From positions 124,001 to 188,000 of the forward strand of contig NZ_JAGPYN010000007.1 in NCBI RefSeq assembly GCF_018069805.1: a DNA stretch of 64,000 nucleotides, written 5' to 3'. Position 1 is the stretch's first letter. Each line of letters begins with the position of its first letter. The notes beneath the pieces were generated by a model. That model did not search any database. It saw only the letters and a list, made by a program, of their open reading frames with translations, and was not told where the DNA came from. The position numbers and the translations under genes were made by a program. Below are positions 7,621 to 16,006 of the stretch, piece by piece. Source of the DNA: Pseudoalteromonas ostreae. GTDB lineage: Bacteria > Pseudomonadota > Gammaproteobacteria > Enterobacterales > Alteromonadaceae.

Positions 7621-8199
7621 ATGAAAAAAATATTACTTTCAGCTGCAGTAGCAGCAACATTGTTTGGTGCTAATACTGCACACGCTGCAGATTATGTTAT
7701 TGACACTCAAGGTGCCCACGCATTTGTAAATTTTAAAATTAAGCATTTAGGTTACAGCTGGTTGCATGGTCGCTTTAATACTTTTGAAGGTAGTTTTAGT
7801 TATGACTCAGCCAACCCGAATGCGTCACAAATCATGGTAAACATTGATACTAAAAGTATCGATTCAAACCATGCTGAGCGTGATAAGCATTTACGCGGTG
7901 GTGACTTTTTAAATGTTGATAAATTCCCAAAAGCTACATTCAAAAGCACATCAATCAAATTTGATGAAAATGGCGATGAAGCTGACGTGACAGGTGAATT
8001 TACTCTACACGGCGTTACAAAAACAATTACCTTTGAAATTGATAAAATTGGTGAAGGTAAAGATCCATGGGGTGGTTATCGTGTTGGTTTTGAAGGCGAA
8101 ACTAGCTTAAAACTTGCTGACTATGGTATTGATTACAACTTAGGTCCTGCATCAACATATGTTGATATTGGTTTGTATATTGAAGGTGTCCGTAAATAA
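7621..8199 (+). CDS. YceI-family periplasmic lipocalin-like protein
   Basis: A 192-aa exported protein with a Sec signal peptide ending ANTAHA|AD (about residue 22) and the YceI beta-barrel. Typical stretches are YVIDTQGAHAFVNFKIKHLG, SIDSNHAERDKHLRGGDFLNVDKFP and GEFTLHGVTKTITF. YceI proteins bind polyisoprenoids such as ubiquinone-like lipids in a hydrophobic tunnel. Pairing with the b561 gene suggests a quinone- or isoprenoid-related job in the periplasm. A strong terminator hairpin follows. Confidence 0.92.
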   Translation: MKKILLSAAVAATLFGANTAHAADYVIDTQGAHAFVNFKIKHLGYSWLHGRFNTFEGSFSYDSANPNASQIMVNIDTKSIDSNHAERDKHLRGGDFLNVDKFPKATFKSTSIKFDENGDEADVTGEFTLHGVTKTITFEIDKIGEGKDPWGGYRVGFEGETSLKLADYGIDYNLGPASTYVDIGLYIEGVRK

Positions 8200-8226
8200 T
8201 ATCACTTTCAATTTAGTATATTGAAG

Positions 8227-8253
8227 ACGCCTCATTCAGTTGAGGCGTTTTTG
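8227..8253. terminator. Terminator between yceI and the convergent binding-protein gene
   Basis: ACGCCTCA (8227-8234) pairs perfectly with TGAGGCGT (8241-8248) around a 6-base loop and is followed by TTTTTG on the plus strand. The stop codon of the minus-strand neighbour (8232-8234) is inside the hairpin. It mainly terminates yceI; on the minus strand the following sequence is GTCTTC, not a T run. Confidence 0.85.
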
Positions 8254-9089
8254 TTTGCTTTTAAACGTTGCTCTAGTAACGGTTTTAAATTATTTGGTAA
8301 CCAACGTAATAACACTTCATGGTAGGCGGGTTGTTGTTTTATTTTTTTCAGTGCTGCATTTAATGCTTCAACTTGTGAAATACCTAGTTCTGTATTAGTA
8401 CAACCGATATAGCCATAGCTCAGATCCGAAGCTTCGGTCAGAGGTAATTGCACTAACTCATCTTCAAACCCCATCGATTTTGCTAAATAGTAATGTTCGC
8501 TTGGGTAGCCCAATAGAACATCAATGCGCTTTTTCTTTAACATATAGGTCAAGCTAGCTAAGGTATCTTGCCCGGGGCGAATAATTATGGATGCATCGGC
8601 ACTATTATTAATTACTTTATCAATAGTTTTACCGTATGAGCGGTTCATAGAGATACCCAGTGTAAGTTGGTATTTATTGAGTAGGGTTTTTAATGATACT
8701 GGCGCATTTGTATTAAGCTTAAGGTGTTGCACAAGCTCTTTGTGAATAGCAATAGAAGGAGATAAGCCAACCGTCGAAGTCTGTCCACTAAAGCTAATGT
8801 GTTGCTCGCGATCTGGGCTTTTGTAGAGAGAGAGCATACAGTAGGTATGATTTGGCTTAGATAGCTCCGGTATTGTGCGGCTTGATGGGAAAATAGTACG
8901 GGTGAATGTATAGTCAGGAAGCTGTTGTTCTAATAAGCCAATAACACCTTCATCGCGGCCAGTCCCTGCATATCGATCGTTAAAAATATAATAAGGGGCA
9001 AAGTCAGTGACTATCCAATCAATTGTTTTAGCATGTAAAGGAGTGCTAATTAACAATGATAAAAAAGCATAACTAAAGGAATAATGCAT
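8232..9089 (-). CDS. Periplasmic substrate-binding-like protein (TIGR02285-like)
   Basis: The protein (285 aa from the ATG at 9089) has a signal peptide cut after STPLHA, then a type II periplasmic binding fold as in amino-acid SBPs (WIVTDFAPYYI near the N terminus, GISMNRSYGK in the middle, VLLGYPSEHYYLAKSMGF late). It resembles a family of stand-alone proteins found without transporter genes; none is nearby here either. Substrate unknown. An in-frame GTG at 9101 would add four residues; I prefer the ATG because the signal peptide then starts normally. No Shine-Dalgarno sequence is obvious for either. Confidence 0.75.
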   Translation of the reverse strand: MHYSFSYAFLSLLISTPLHAKTIDWIVTDFAPYYIFNDRYAGTGRDEGVIGLLEQQLPDYTFTRTIFPSSRTIPELSKPNHTYCMLSLYKSPDREQHISFSGQTSTVGLSPSIAIHKELVQHLKLNTNAPVSLKTLLNKYQLTLGISMNRSYGKTIDKVINNSADASIIIRPGQDTLASLTYMLKKKRIDVLLGYPSEHYYLAKSMGFEDELVQLPLTEASDLSYGYIGCTNTELGISQVEALNAALKKIKQQPAYHEVLLRWLPNNLKPLLEQRLKANKNASTE

Positions 9090-9149
9090 TAATTCAACCA
9101 CAGATAAATTATTAATAAATTAAGTGTAGCAGTTGTAAAATAGTTAGCT

Positions 9150-9181
9150 TAAAAAAGCAAAACGCCAGCATTAGCTGGCGT
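9150..9181 (-). terminator. Terminator of the small gene 9215-9382
   Basis: ACGCCAGC and GCTGGCGT (9162-9169 and 9174-9181) form a perfect 8-bp stem with a 4-base loop. On the minus strand it is followed by TTTGCTTTTTTAAGC. The position just after a 55-codon ORF on that strand supports that ORF as a transcribed gene. Confidence 0.75.
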
Positions 9182-9214
9182 CATTTTAATTGCGAGGAAG
9201 CAAATCAGTATTGA

Positions 9215-9382
9215 TTAATTGGCTTTTAACCATTTAACAAATTGACGTGCGTCACTTGCTTTTGTAAATAAGGTATTTTTTAAACCTTGTGTATCAGAAA
9301 AAATAACACGTTGTTTATTTACTGAAATTGATTGCACTGGGTGTGCGATTTGGATCATAGATCCGTTGTAACTATAAGACAT
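9215..9382 (-). CDS. Small uncharacterised protein, 55 aa
   Basis: From the ATG at 9382 the frame runs 55 codons to a TAA and is followed at once by a strong terminator. The product starts MSYSYNGSMIQIAHPVQSIS and ends ARQFVKWLKAN; it is soluble, basic at the C terminus, without cysteine, signal peptide or membrane segment. A GTGAG sequence stands 8 bases before the start. The balanced amino-acid composition and the own terminator argue for a real gene. I do not recognise the family. Confidence 0.65.
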   Translation of the reverse strand: MSYSYNGSMIQIAHPVQSISVNKQRVIFSDTQGLKNTLFTKASDARQFVKWLKAN

Positions 9383-9765
9383 AATAAAACTCACTTTTTT
9401 CTTGTTATCTTTAATGTGCGCTAATTTCTTTATTAGCTTTCAAAGCACAATTAGATAGACCATGTTGTGTTTAGCTTCATTACAGTGTTGACGATCTTTA
9501 TGACATTTATGCGACTATATTTAAAAATATGCCGTAGTCTGAATTGGGGTTCTCGCCGTACAATAACTTAGCTCTATAATATACGTTTTGCGGGGCTTAC
9601 TGGATCAGGGTAGAGGTTAACCGCGAGGCTTTTTTATAGCCAAGAAATCAGTATATTCCAGTCGTTTCATTTAAGCAAGCATTATTTTTATTCTGGTCAT
9701 TGCATTTTAACTGCTGTATTTTAACTGTTGTGCAGTAATTTAAATGTAAATAATAAGATTTGGCT
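9383..9765. other. Intergenic stretch before the hydrolase gene
   Basis: No convincing gene is seen. The stretch contains a TATAAT at 9575-9580 and, just after it, a GC-richer patch (9589-9640) with a near-direct repeat GCGGGGCTT / GCGAGGCTT (9590-9598 and 9623-9631), a GGTTAACC palindrome and a T6 run. This could be a short untranslated RNA or leader, but no known riboswitch class fits. The promoters of the flanking divergent genes must be here. Confidence 0.4.
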
Positions 9766-10317
9766 ATGAAATACATTATTGTTAGTGATATTTTTGGAAA
9801 AACGGCTCATTTGAGTAACTTTGCAAAGCAATTTACCGCTAAAAGCATTATTGTTGATCCTTACGATGGGCAATTACAGTCAGTGAGTGATGAGCAGTCA
9901 CAGTATGATTTTTTTATCACAGCATGTGGTCACGATAATTATTTTAACAAGCTTAATATTATTCTAAGTAGAGTAGCAGAACCAACTACGTTAATTGGTT
10001 TTAGTGCCGGTGGAACAGCTGCATGGCGTAGCCAAGCAATTGTGAAAAATTCACAGATAAAAAAATTAGTGGCATTTTATCCAAATCAAGTTCGTCATTA
10101 TCTAGATTTGCCAGCCAACGTGGCGTGCGAATTTATTTTTGCAAAGCAAGAAGCACACTTTGATATTCATCCTGTGATCGCTTGTTTAGAGCAGCAAATT
10201 AAAGTGCAATGCCAGCAAGTAGACTACGGTCATGGGTTTATGAATCCCTTGTCAAAATGTTTTGATAGCTTTGGTTATCAACAATATAGCCAATATCTGA
10301 GCACTGAAAATAATTAA
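9766..10317 (+). CDS. Alpha/beta hydrolase, dienelactone-hydrolase-like
   Basis: The 183-aa protein has a short alpha/beta-hydrolase core. The nucleophile elbow is GFSAGG (Ser near residue 86), followed by LVAFYPNQVRHYLDLP and a late YGHGFMNP that should supply the catalytic His; an Asp/Glu between them (FAKQEAHFDIHP) may complete the triad. This pattern resembles dienelactone hydrolases. No signal peptide, so cytoplasmic. The ATG at 9766 is preferred over an in-frame TTG two codons earlier. It is 69 bases upstream of the acetoacetate-decarboxylase-like gene and on the same strand, so it may belong to the same pathway. Substrate unknown. Confidence 0.7.
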   Translation: MKYIIVSDIFGKTAHLSNFAKQFTAKSIIVDPYDGQLQSVSDEQSQYDFFITACGHDNYFNKLNIILSRVAEPTTLIGFSAGGTAAWRSQAIVKNSQIKKLVAFYPNQVRHYLDLPANVACEFIFAKQEAHFDIHPVIACLEQQIKVQCQQVDYGHGFMNPLSKCFDSFGYQQYSQYLSTENN

Positions 10318-10386
10318 CTTAAATTATTACCTTGTGATAAATTTTGGCTATACTTATTTCTTTATTCAACAAAATAATTATAAATC

Positions 10387-11343
10387 ATGACCGCACAACT
10401 ACCTCCTTATAGTCACTTTTTATCAAACCCTGTTGCAAAGCCACCATGTCGAATGACTAATGCAAACATGTATGGTTTTTTTACAAAAATAGATCAGGAT
10501 AAGGTTCAAGAGTATATCGATACAACGCTTAATATTGTTGCAACGAATGAGTTATATTTTAAAGGTATAGGCGAATATGCCTTGTTGACTTTTACTGATA
10601 TAGAAAAAATTGCCTCATTAACACCACCCTTTAGTGATCACGGCTGGATGCAAGAAACTGATATTATTATTTGGCTACCGGTTGCAAAAGTAGAAAAGCA
10701 AGGCAATGATGAAGATATTACCCACCTTTATTGGTATCCGGCATTTATTTGCGTTAATAATGTCTACGCATTAATAAACGGAAGAGAAACATGGGGTTAC
10801 AATAAATATTTATGTGATTATCAGATGCCTAGCTCGGTAAGTAATGTGACTGATTTTTCAGTTTCGCTGGATTGTTTTAAGCATTTTTCACCAACTTCAA
10901 AATTACAATCACAGCATTTATTTTCAGTTACCAAAAACGTCAAGACGCAAAGCGATGGTGTGTTATCAGTATTAGAAGACTTTGGCGAGCATGTCGCAAA
11001 TTTGTTTGATGGGGATCATATTGGCATTGATCTTTCGCTGTTAAAGCAGCTGTTGCAGGGTTTTGTGAATCCTCAGATGGATCAAATATTATTTAAGCAA
11101 TTTCCTGATGGACAAGGCGATAAGGCTGTCTACCAAGCTGTAATGCACTCTCCTTCAGAAATAAAAAAAATCCATCAATTTAAGCTACTCAGTGGTGCTT
11201 ATCAGTTACATTTACAGCAACTAGATAGTTTTCCTTTAGCGCAAATGTTTGGTTTACAGCTCGGATCGCAAGCTGTGTACTTGCCATTTTATATAAAGAT
11301 GGACTTTGACCAACTTCAAGCTACACAAATACTCCCTAAGTAA
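10387..11343 (+). CDS. Acetoacetate-decarboxylase-like protein
   Basis: A 318-aa member of the acetoacetate decarboxylase (ADC) superfamily. The signature is INGRETWGYNKYLC (residues about 135-148). In ADC the corresponding GREiwGfPKKl block carries the Schiff-base lysine; here one lysine of the pair is kept and the preceding Pro is replaced by Asn, so the chemistry may be decarboxylation, aldol/dehydratase chemistry as in other ADC-like enzymes, or something else. Nine bases separate it from the FAD oxidoreductase gene that follows, a strong operon sign. ADC-like/oxidoreductase gene pairs occur in other bacteria, but I know no assigned pathway. Confidence 0.75.
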   Translation: MTAQLPPYSHFLSNPVAKPPCRMTNANMYGFFTKIDQDKVQEYIDTTLNIVATNELYFKGIGEYALLTFTDIEKIASLTPPFSDHGWMQETDIIIWLPVAKVEKQGNDEDITHLYWYPAFICVNNVYALINGRETWGYNKYLCDYQMPSSVSNVTDFSVSLDCFKHFSPTSKLQSQHLFSVTKNVKTQSDGVLSVLEDFGEHVANLFDGDHIGIDLSLLKQLLQGFVNPQMDQILFKQFPDGQGDKAVYQAVMHSPSEIKKIHQFKLLSGAYQLHLQQLDSFPLAQMFGLQLGSQAVYLPFYIKMDFDQLQATQILPK

Positions 11344-11352
11344 GGATCCATT

Positions 11353-13599
11353 ATGGAGCAAGAAAAAATAGTTATTATTGGTGGTGGTGTTGCCGCAATG
11401 ACGGCAGCCTTATACCTGACTGAACAACCTAATTGGCAACAAAAAAGGCACATTACTGTATATCAACAAGGTTGGCGTTTAGGAGGAAAAGGAGCCAGTG
11501 GCCGTAATGCTGTCATGGGACAACGTATAGAAGAGCATGGTTTACATGTCTGGTTTGGTGCCTATGTTAATAGTTTTAAAACCATTGAAACTGTATACGA
11601 CAAGCTACAGCGACCGTCAACGAGTGCTCTGAGTACTTGGCAACAAGCGCTTAAACCGCATAGCTTTATTGCCCTTGAGGAGCATATCGATGAACAATGG
11701 CAAACGTGGCCTATCGACTTTCCAGTTTTACCGGGCAATCCTGCGAATGGTAGTTTAGATATTAGCGTGTGGGACTTTGTAAAAATGACCCTAGCATGGC
11801 TAAAAAAATGGATCCCACAATTTGAATCAGCCGCCAATGACCAAGCTAAAAGCACGCAATTAACGACAAAAAAATCACGAGATAGATATCTACTACGCCA
11901 CTTTCATCAACAAATTCAGACGCTGGTTTCTGATGGCAGTGATGCATGGCAAACGTTTACCAGTGATATACAAAATCTTAATCATGAAATCACCTCAACA
12001 CCTAGCTTACTCGTCGATAAATTGAATAGTTTTGTGCAAAGTAATAATACATTACATCCACAAATTTCTGAGAAAAAAGATAGTTTAGTTATTTGGTATA
12101 TCGTTAGAAAATTAAAGCGCTGGATTAACCAAGAGTTAACCGAGTTACTGGATGAAAATGCAGAGTTAAGACGCATTTATATTTGTGCCGATCTTGCGAT
12201 AGCGATGCTGGTTGGGTTAATTAAAGATAAAGTTTATCGTGATGGTTTTGGTGTTATTAACAAGTATGATTTTCGCCAGTGGTTATTAAAAAATGGCGCA
12301 AATAAGCAATACAGTGTCGATTCTGCGCCTGTGCGTGGCTTTTACGATTTAGTATTTGCCTACCCACAAGGTGATTTTAATAAGCCGAATGTAGAAGCCG
12401 GAGTTGCTGCACTAGCGATGCTCAGAATCGCATTATGTTATCGCGGTGGGGTAATGTGGAAAATGCAGGCGGGAATGGGCGATGTTATTTTTGCGCCATT
12501 GTATGAACTATTAAAACAAAGAGGCGTCAACTTTGAGTTCTTCCATCAGCTACAACAATTAACCCCTGGGATTGATGAAAGTGGCCAAGATTGTGTTGCG
12601 TCTGTGTTATTAAAGCAGCAAGTGAGTTTAAATAGCACATCAGAGTATCAGCCGTTAGTTGATGTGAAAAATCTAGCTTGCTGGCCAAGTGAGCCTCTTT
12701 ATCAGCAAATAAACCCCGAACAGGCGCTGTTACTAAAGCAAAATAATATAAATTTAGAGTCATTTTGGAGTGATTGGCCAGCCTGTTACGAAGCACATTT
12801 TGGTGAGCAATTACCAGCTAAGACACTGCGATTTAAAGATGATTATGACCGACTTATCTTAGGGGTTTCGGTTGCATCACTAGAGCATGTTTGCCCGCAA
12901 TTATTAGTAATAGACGAAAACTTTGCTGCACAAGCGAAAAATGTTCTATCGGTTGCAACACAAGCCAGCCAGCTTTGGTTAAATAAAACAGATCAACAGT
13001 TAGGTTGGCAGTATATGCCACCAAGTGAAGAGGGGCCAATTTTGAGTGGTTTCAGCGAACCTTTTGATACTTGGGCGGCAATGCAAAATTTAATTGATAA
13101 AGAGCAGTGGCCTGCAAACAATAGTCCGCAGAATATTGCTTATTTTTGTAGTGCATTTCCTTGTCAGGAGTACCCTCCACAGAGTGATCATGGCTTTCCT
13201 GCAAGAGCAAAAGCACAAGTAAAAACTAACTTAACACAGCTAGTAACAACTAATATGCAGCCGTTATGGCCGTTAGCTTATAACGATAGTGACTTTGACT
13301 GGTCAATCTTATATACAACGGATGATGTATCAGATTCAGCGCGATTAGAACAACAGTACTGGCGGGTGAATGTTGATCCAAGTGAGCGTTATGTGTTGTC
13401 GGTTACAGGGTCCAGCCAATACCGCTTAGCAACAGATGGCACGCAATTTAGTAATTTATTTATTACTGGTGATTGGATCAAAACAGGTGTTAATGCAGGC
13501 TGTGTTGAAGCGGCGGTTATGGCTGGAATGCAAACAGCACGGGCACTGTGTGGGTATCCACAGCAGATCAGTGGTGAAAATGCCTTTGAAGCACAGTAA
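11353..13599 (+). CDS. FAD/NAD(P)-binding oxidoreductase of the phytoene-desaturase-like group
   Basis: The large 748-aa protein begins with a Rossmann dinucleotide motif (VIIGGGVAAMTAALYL) and YQQGWRLGGKGASGRN, as in flavin amine oxidases, carotenoid desaturases and hydroxysqualene dehydroxylase (HpnE). The C terminus has the matching FAD-contact block NLFITGDWIKTGVNAGCVEAAVMAG (split here: TGDWIKTG, then GCVEAAV). About 250 residues of insertion (190-440) set it apart from HpnE. No signal peptide. A TAAGGAT ribosome site precedes the ATG. It probably oxidises or desaturates the compound handled by the ADC-like protein; the substrate cannot be inferred from sequence. Confidence 0.75.
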   Translation: MEQEKIVIIGGGVAAMTAALYLTEQPNWQQKRHITVYQQGWRLGGKGASGRNAVMGQRIEEHGLHVWFGAYVNSFKTIETVYDKLQRPSTSALSTWQQALKPHSFIALEEHIDEQWQTWPIDFPVLPGNPANGSLDISVWDFVKMTLAWLKKWIPQFESAANDQAKSTQLTTKKSRDRYLLRHFHQQIQTLVSDGSDAWQTFTSDIQNLNHEITSTPSLLVDKLNSFVQSNNTLHPQISEKKDSLVIWYIVRKLKRWINQELTELLDENAELRRIYICADLAIAMLVGLIKDKVYRDGFGVINKYDFRQWLLKNGANKQYSVDSAPVRGFYDLVFAYPQGDFNKPNVEAGVAALAMLRIALCYRGGVMWKMQAGMGDVIFAPLYELLKQRGVNFEFFHQLQQLTPGIDESGQDCVASVLLKQQVSLNSTSEYQPLVDVKNLACWPSEPLYQQINPEQALLLKQNNINLESFWSDWPACYEAHFGEQLPAKTLRFKDDYDRLILGVSVASLEHVCPQLLVIDENFAAQAKNVLSVATQASQLWLNKTDQQLGWQYMPPSEEGPILSGFSEPFDTWAAMQNLIDKEQWPANNSPQNIAYFCSAFPCQEYPPQSDHGFPARAKAQVKTNLTQLVTTNMQPLWPLAYNDSDFDWSILYTTDDVSDSARLEQQYWRVNVDPSERYVLSVTGSSQYRLATDGTQFSNLFITGDWIKTGVNAGCVEAAVMAGMQTARALCGYPQQISGENAFEAQ

Positions 13600-13705
13600 A
13601 ACTAGCTAATTAATGGATAACTTGGCGACTTAAATCAATAAATTAGTCTATAATCGTAGATAATTACAATATCTTTACATATGTCGATATTAAGGTTCCT
13701 ATCTA

Positions 13706-15976
13706 ATGAAAAGCCAACGTTATCCTTTTTCAAATCATATAGTACTGCTGTGCTCATCGAGCCTCATTTTATCTGTCGCTGCACAGGCAAAAAATGACGA
13801 TCCAAGTGTCTCTAGTTATAATATCGAAGTGATTGAGGTATATGCCCAAAAACGTGTGCAGGCAATTGAAGATGTTAGCATTGCTATAAGTCAGGTAAAA
13901 GGTGATAACCTTAAAAATCAACATTACAAAGATTCAACTGAGTTATCGGTATTTGCGCCTAATTTAAAAATTAGCCAAAATGCGGCTGAAGGCACGCCAC
14001 CATCAGTAAATATCAGAGGAGTTGGTTTAGTTGACTACAATACGGCGAACACATCACCAGTGGCTATTTATGTTGACGACATTGCTGTAGGATCTGCAAG
14101 TAATCAGATTGTAAACTTTTTTGATATTGAACAAGTGGATATTTTGCGAGGCCCGCAGGGGACTTTATTTGGCCGTAATTCAACTGGCGGAGCAATTTTA
14201 ATTCGCACTAAACGCCCTGAGTTTAACGATTCAGGGTATTTAACTGCTGGTATCGCAAATAATAATGCGTTTAGTATTGATGCTATGTATAACAATCAAT
14301 TAAGCGATAACAGCGCGTTTCGTGTTGCTGTAAATCATCAAGACTATGACTATTCAAGCACGAATATTTTTGAGCAATCCCCTACCGCAGGAATGCAACA
14401 AACCAACGCACGGGTATCACTATTAAGTGACTTTGACACTCTACAAATATTGCTACAAGGGCACTTTGAAGATTGGCAGGGTATTGTGCAGCCTGTCGGT
14501 AATATTGGTGTAATTGCGGATCCACTAACTGGTGAGTTATGTAGTCCTAGCGAAGCAGGTTCGACAAATTGCTATGATAAATTTGGCTTTAATGACGCCA
14601 GTGACGACTTTTACACGGTTAAAGTTAATAACGATTCTCCGCATAAAACGGATGGTAAAGGGTTTAGTGCGCATATTAATTGGCAATTAAATGAGTTTAA
14701 CGAAGTTATTTCGATTAGTAGTTATAATCAATTAAAGCGTGATCATGCATTTAATTGCGATGGCTCACCAGCGCGATTATGCGAAGGAAATCTTGGTTTA
14801 GATACTCACTTATTTAGCCAAGAGTTACGCCTGCAAACGCAATGGGATAAACATACTTTAACTAGTGGTCTTTACTACGCAGATGAATCAATTAAACAAA
14901 ACAATGTTAACGATATCTTAAGAGATTATCGCGGTATACTAGACAGCGACTTAACCGCAACCTTCTTTTATGATAACCAAATTGACACACAAAATATTGC
15001 TATATTTAGCCAGTTAGACTATCAATTTAATTCAGATTGGTTGCTAAGTGTTGGACTGCGTTATTCCTATGAATCACTTGATTATGACTCAGTGGCACAA
15101 TTAAATATGGTAGTTGATCCGAGTGATTTAGCGGGGGTTTTAGTGCCATTTTATCATGTGCAAGGGGATCAATCCGATAATGGTTTTTCTGGCCAGTTTG
15201 CTGTGAACTACCTTATTAACGATATAACTCACGGCTATTACCGTTTTGCAAATGGGATTAAAAGTGGTGGCTATAATGGCGGGTTTTTATCTTCCCAAGA
15301 GCAAGCCGAATTAGCTGACTATGGCAAAGAGCGCCTCAATGCGCATGAAATTGGTACTAAGTCATGGTGGCCTGAGCAAGGTGTACGGTTTAATTGGGCT
15401 GCTTTTTATTATGATTATAATGATCAGCAAGTGTTTATGAACCAACCATCAGGTTCACCACAAAAGCCTCCCGTGCAATTATTAGAAAACGTAGGTGATT
15501 CAGTGATCTATGGCCTTGAAGGAGAGCTTGATTATCAAGCCACTGACGCACTTTCAATACGTTTTTCGATGGGTTACATTCCCCACGCAGAATTTGAAGA
15601 ATTTGTTGATCCTTTAGGTAACAGTTTGACTCATAATCGGCTGCCGTTTACATCAAAATGGAATGTTAGTGGCGGAGTCGAATATCGCATAAAGCTTGCA
15701 GGTAACCCCTTTACAACACAGTTGTTAGTTGATTATCAGTCAGAGTATTATTTTGATCAAAACCAAAACCCCTATGCTATGCAAGACGGTTACAGTTTAG
15801 TAAATGGTAATATTCGTTATCAATTGGATAATCTTAGTTTTGTATTTTGGGGTAAAAACTTATTTGACACTGAATACAGTAATTTAAAGTTTGATTTAAG
15901 CTCTTTCCTTGGCATGTTGGAAGATTTTAAAGGGGAAGGTCGCCGCTATGGCTTGGATATCAGTTATCAGTTTTAA
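13706..15976 (+). CDS. TonB-dependent outer-membrane receptor
   Basis: A 756-aa outer-membrane transporter: signal peptide to AAQA (about residue 28), a TonB-box-like IEVIEVYAQKR (residues about 40-50), plug domain with VNIRGVG, VDDIAVG and QVDILRGPQGTLFGRNSTGGAI, and a 22-strand-type barrel ending GRRYGLDISYQF with the terminal Phe. It resembles the large Alteromonadales/Sphingomonad group of receptors for complex organic ligands more than siderophore receptors. It follows the oxidoreductase gene by 106 bases on the same strand and precedes a sensor kinase by 30 bases, so uptake, catabolism and sensing may be linked. Confidence 0.9.
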   Translation: MKSQRYPFSNHIVLLCSSSLILSVAAQAKNDDPSVSSYNIEVIEVYAQKRVQAIEDVSIAISQVKGDNLKNQHYKDSTELSVFAPNLKISQNAAEGTPPSVNIRGVGLVDYNTANTSPVAIYVDDIAVGSASNQIVNFFDIEQVDILRGPQGTLFGRNSTGGAILIRTKRPEFNDSGYLTAGIANNNAFSIDAMYNNQLSDNSAFRVAVNHQDYDYSSTNIFEQSPTAGMQQTNARVSLLSDFDTLQILLQGHFEDWQGIVQPVGNIGVIADPLTGELCSPSEAGSTNCYDKFGFNDASDDFYTVKVNNDSPHKTDGKGFSAHINWQLNEFNEVISISSYNQLKRDHAFNCDGSPARLCEGNLGLDTHLFSQELRLQTQWDKHTLTSGLYYADESIKQNNVNDILRDYRGILDSDLTATFFYDNQIDTQNIAIFSQLDYQFNSDWLLSVGLRYSYESLDYDSVAQLNMVVDPSDLAGVLVPFYHVQGDQSDNGFSGQFAVNYLINDITHGYYRFANGIKSGGYNGGFLSSQEQAELADYGKERLNAHEIGTKSWWPEQGVRFNWAAFYYDYNDQQVFMNQPSGSPQKPPVQLLENVGDSVIYGLEGELDYQATDALSIRFSMGYIPHAEFEEFVDPLGNSLTHNRLPFTSKWNVSGGVEYRIKLAGNPFTTQLLVDYQSEYYFDQNQNPYAMQDGYSLVNGNIRYQLDNLSFVFWGKNLFDTEYSNLKFDLSSFLGMLEDFKGEGRRYGLDISYQF

Positions 15977-16006
15977 TCTTTTTGTCATTAAACTGAGGTG
16001 TATTGT

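Noticed and set aside
9590..9640. Possible lysine-riboswitch-like GGTAGAGG motif
   Set aside because: The rest of the roughly 170-base L-box architecture is missing and the downstream gene has no lysine connection.
11562..13039. Several minus-strand ORFs inside the flavoprotein gene
   Set aside because: Reverse-strand shadows without ribosome sites or recognisable domains.
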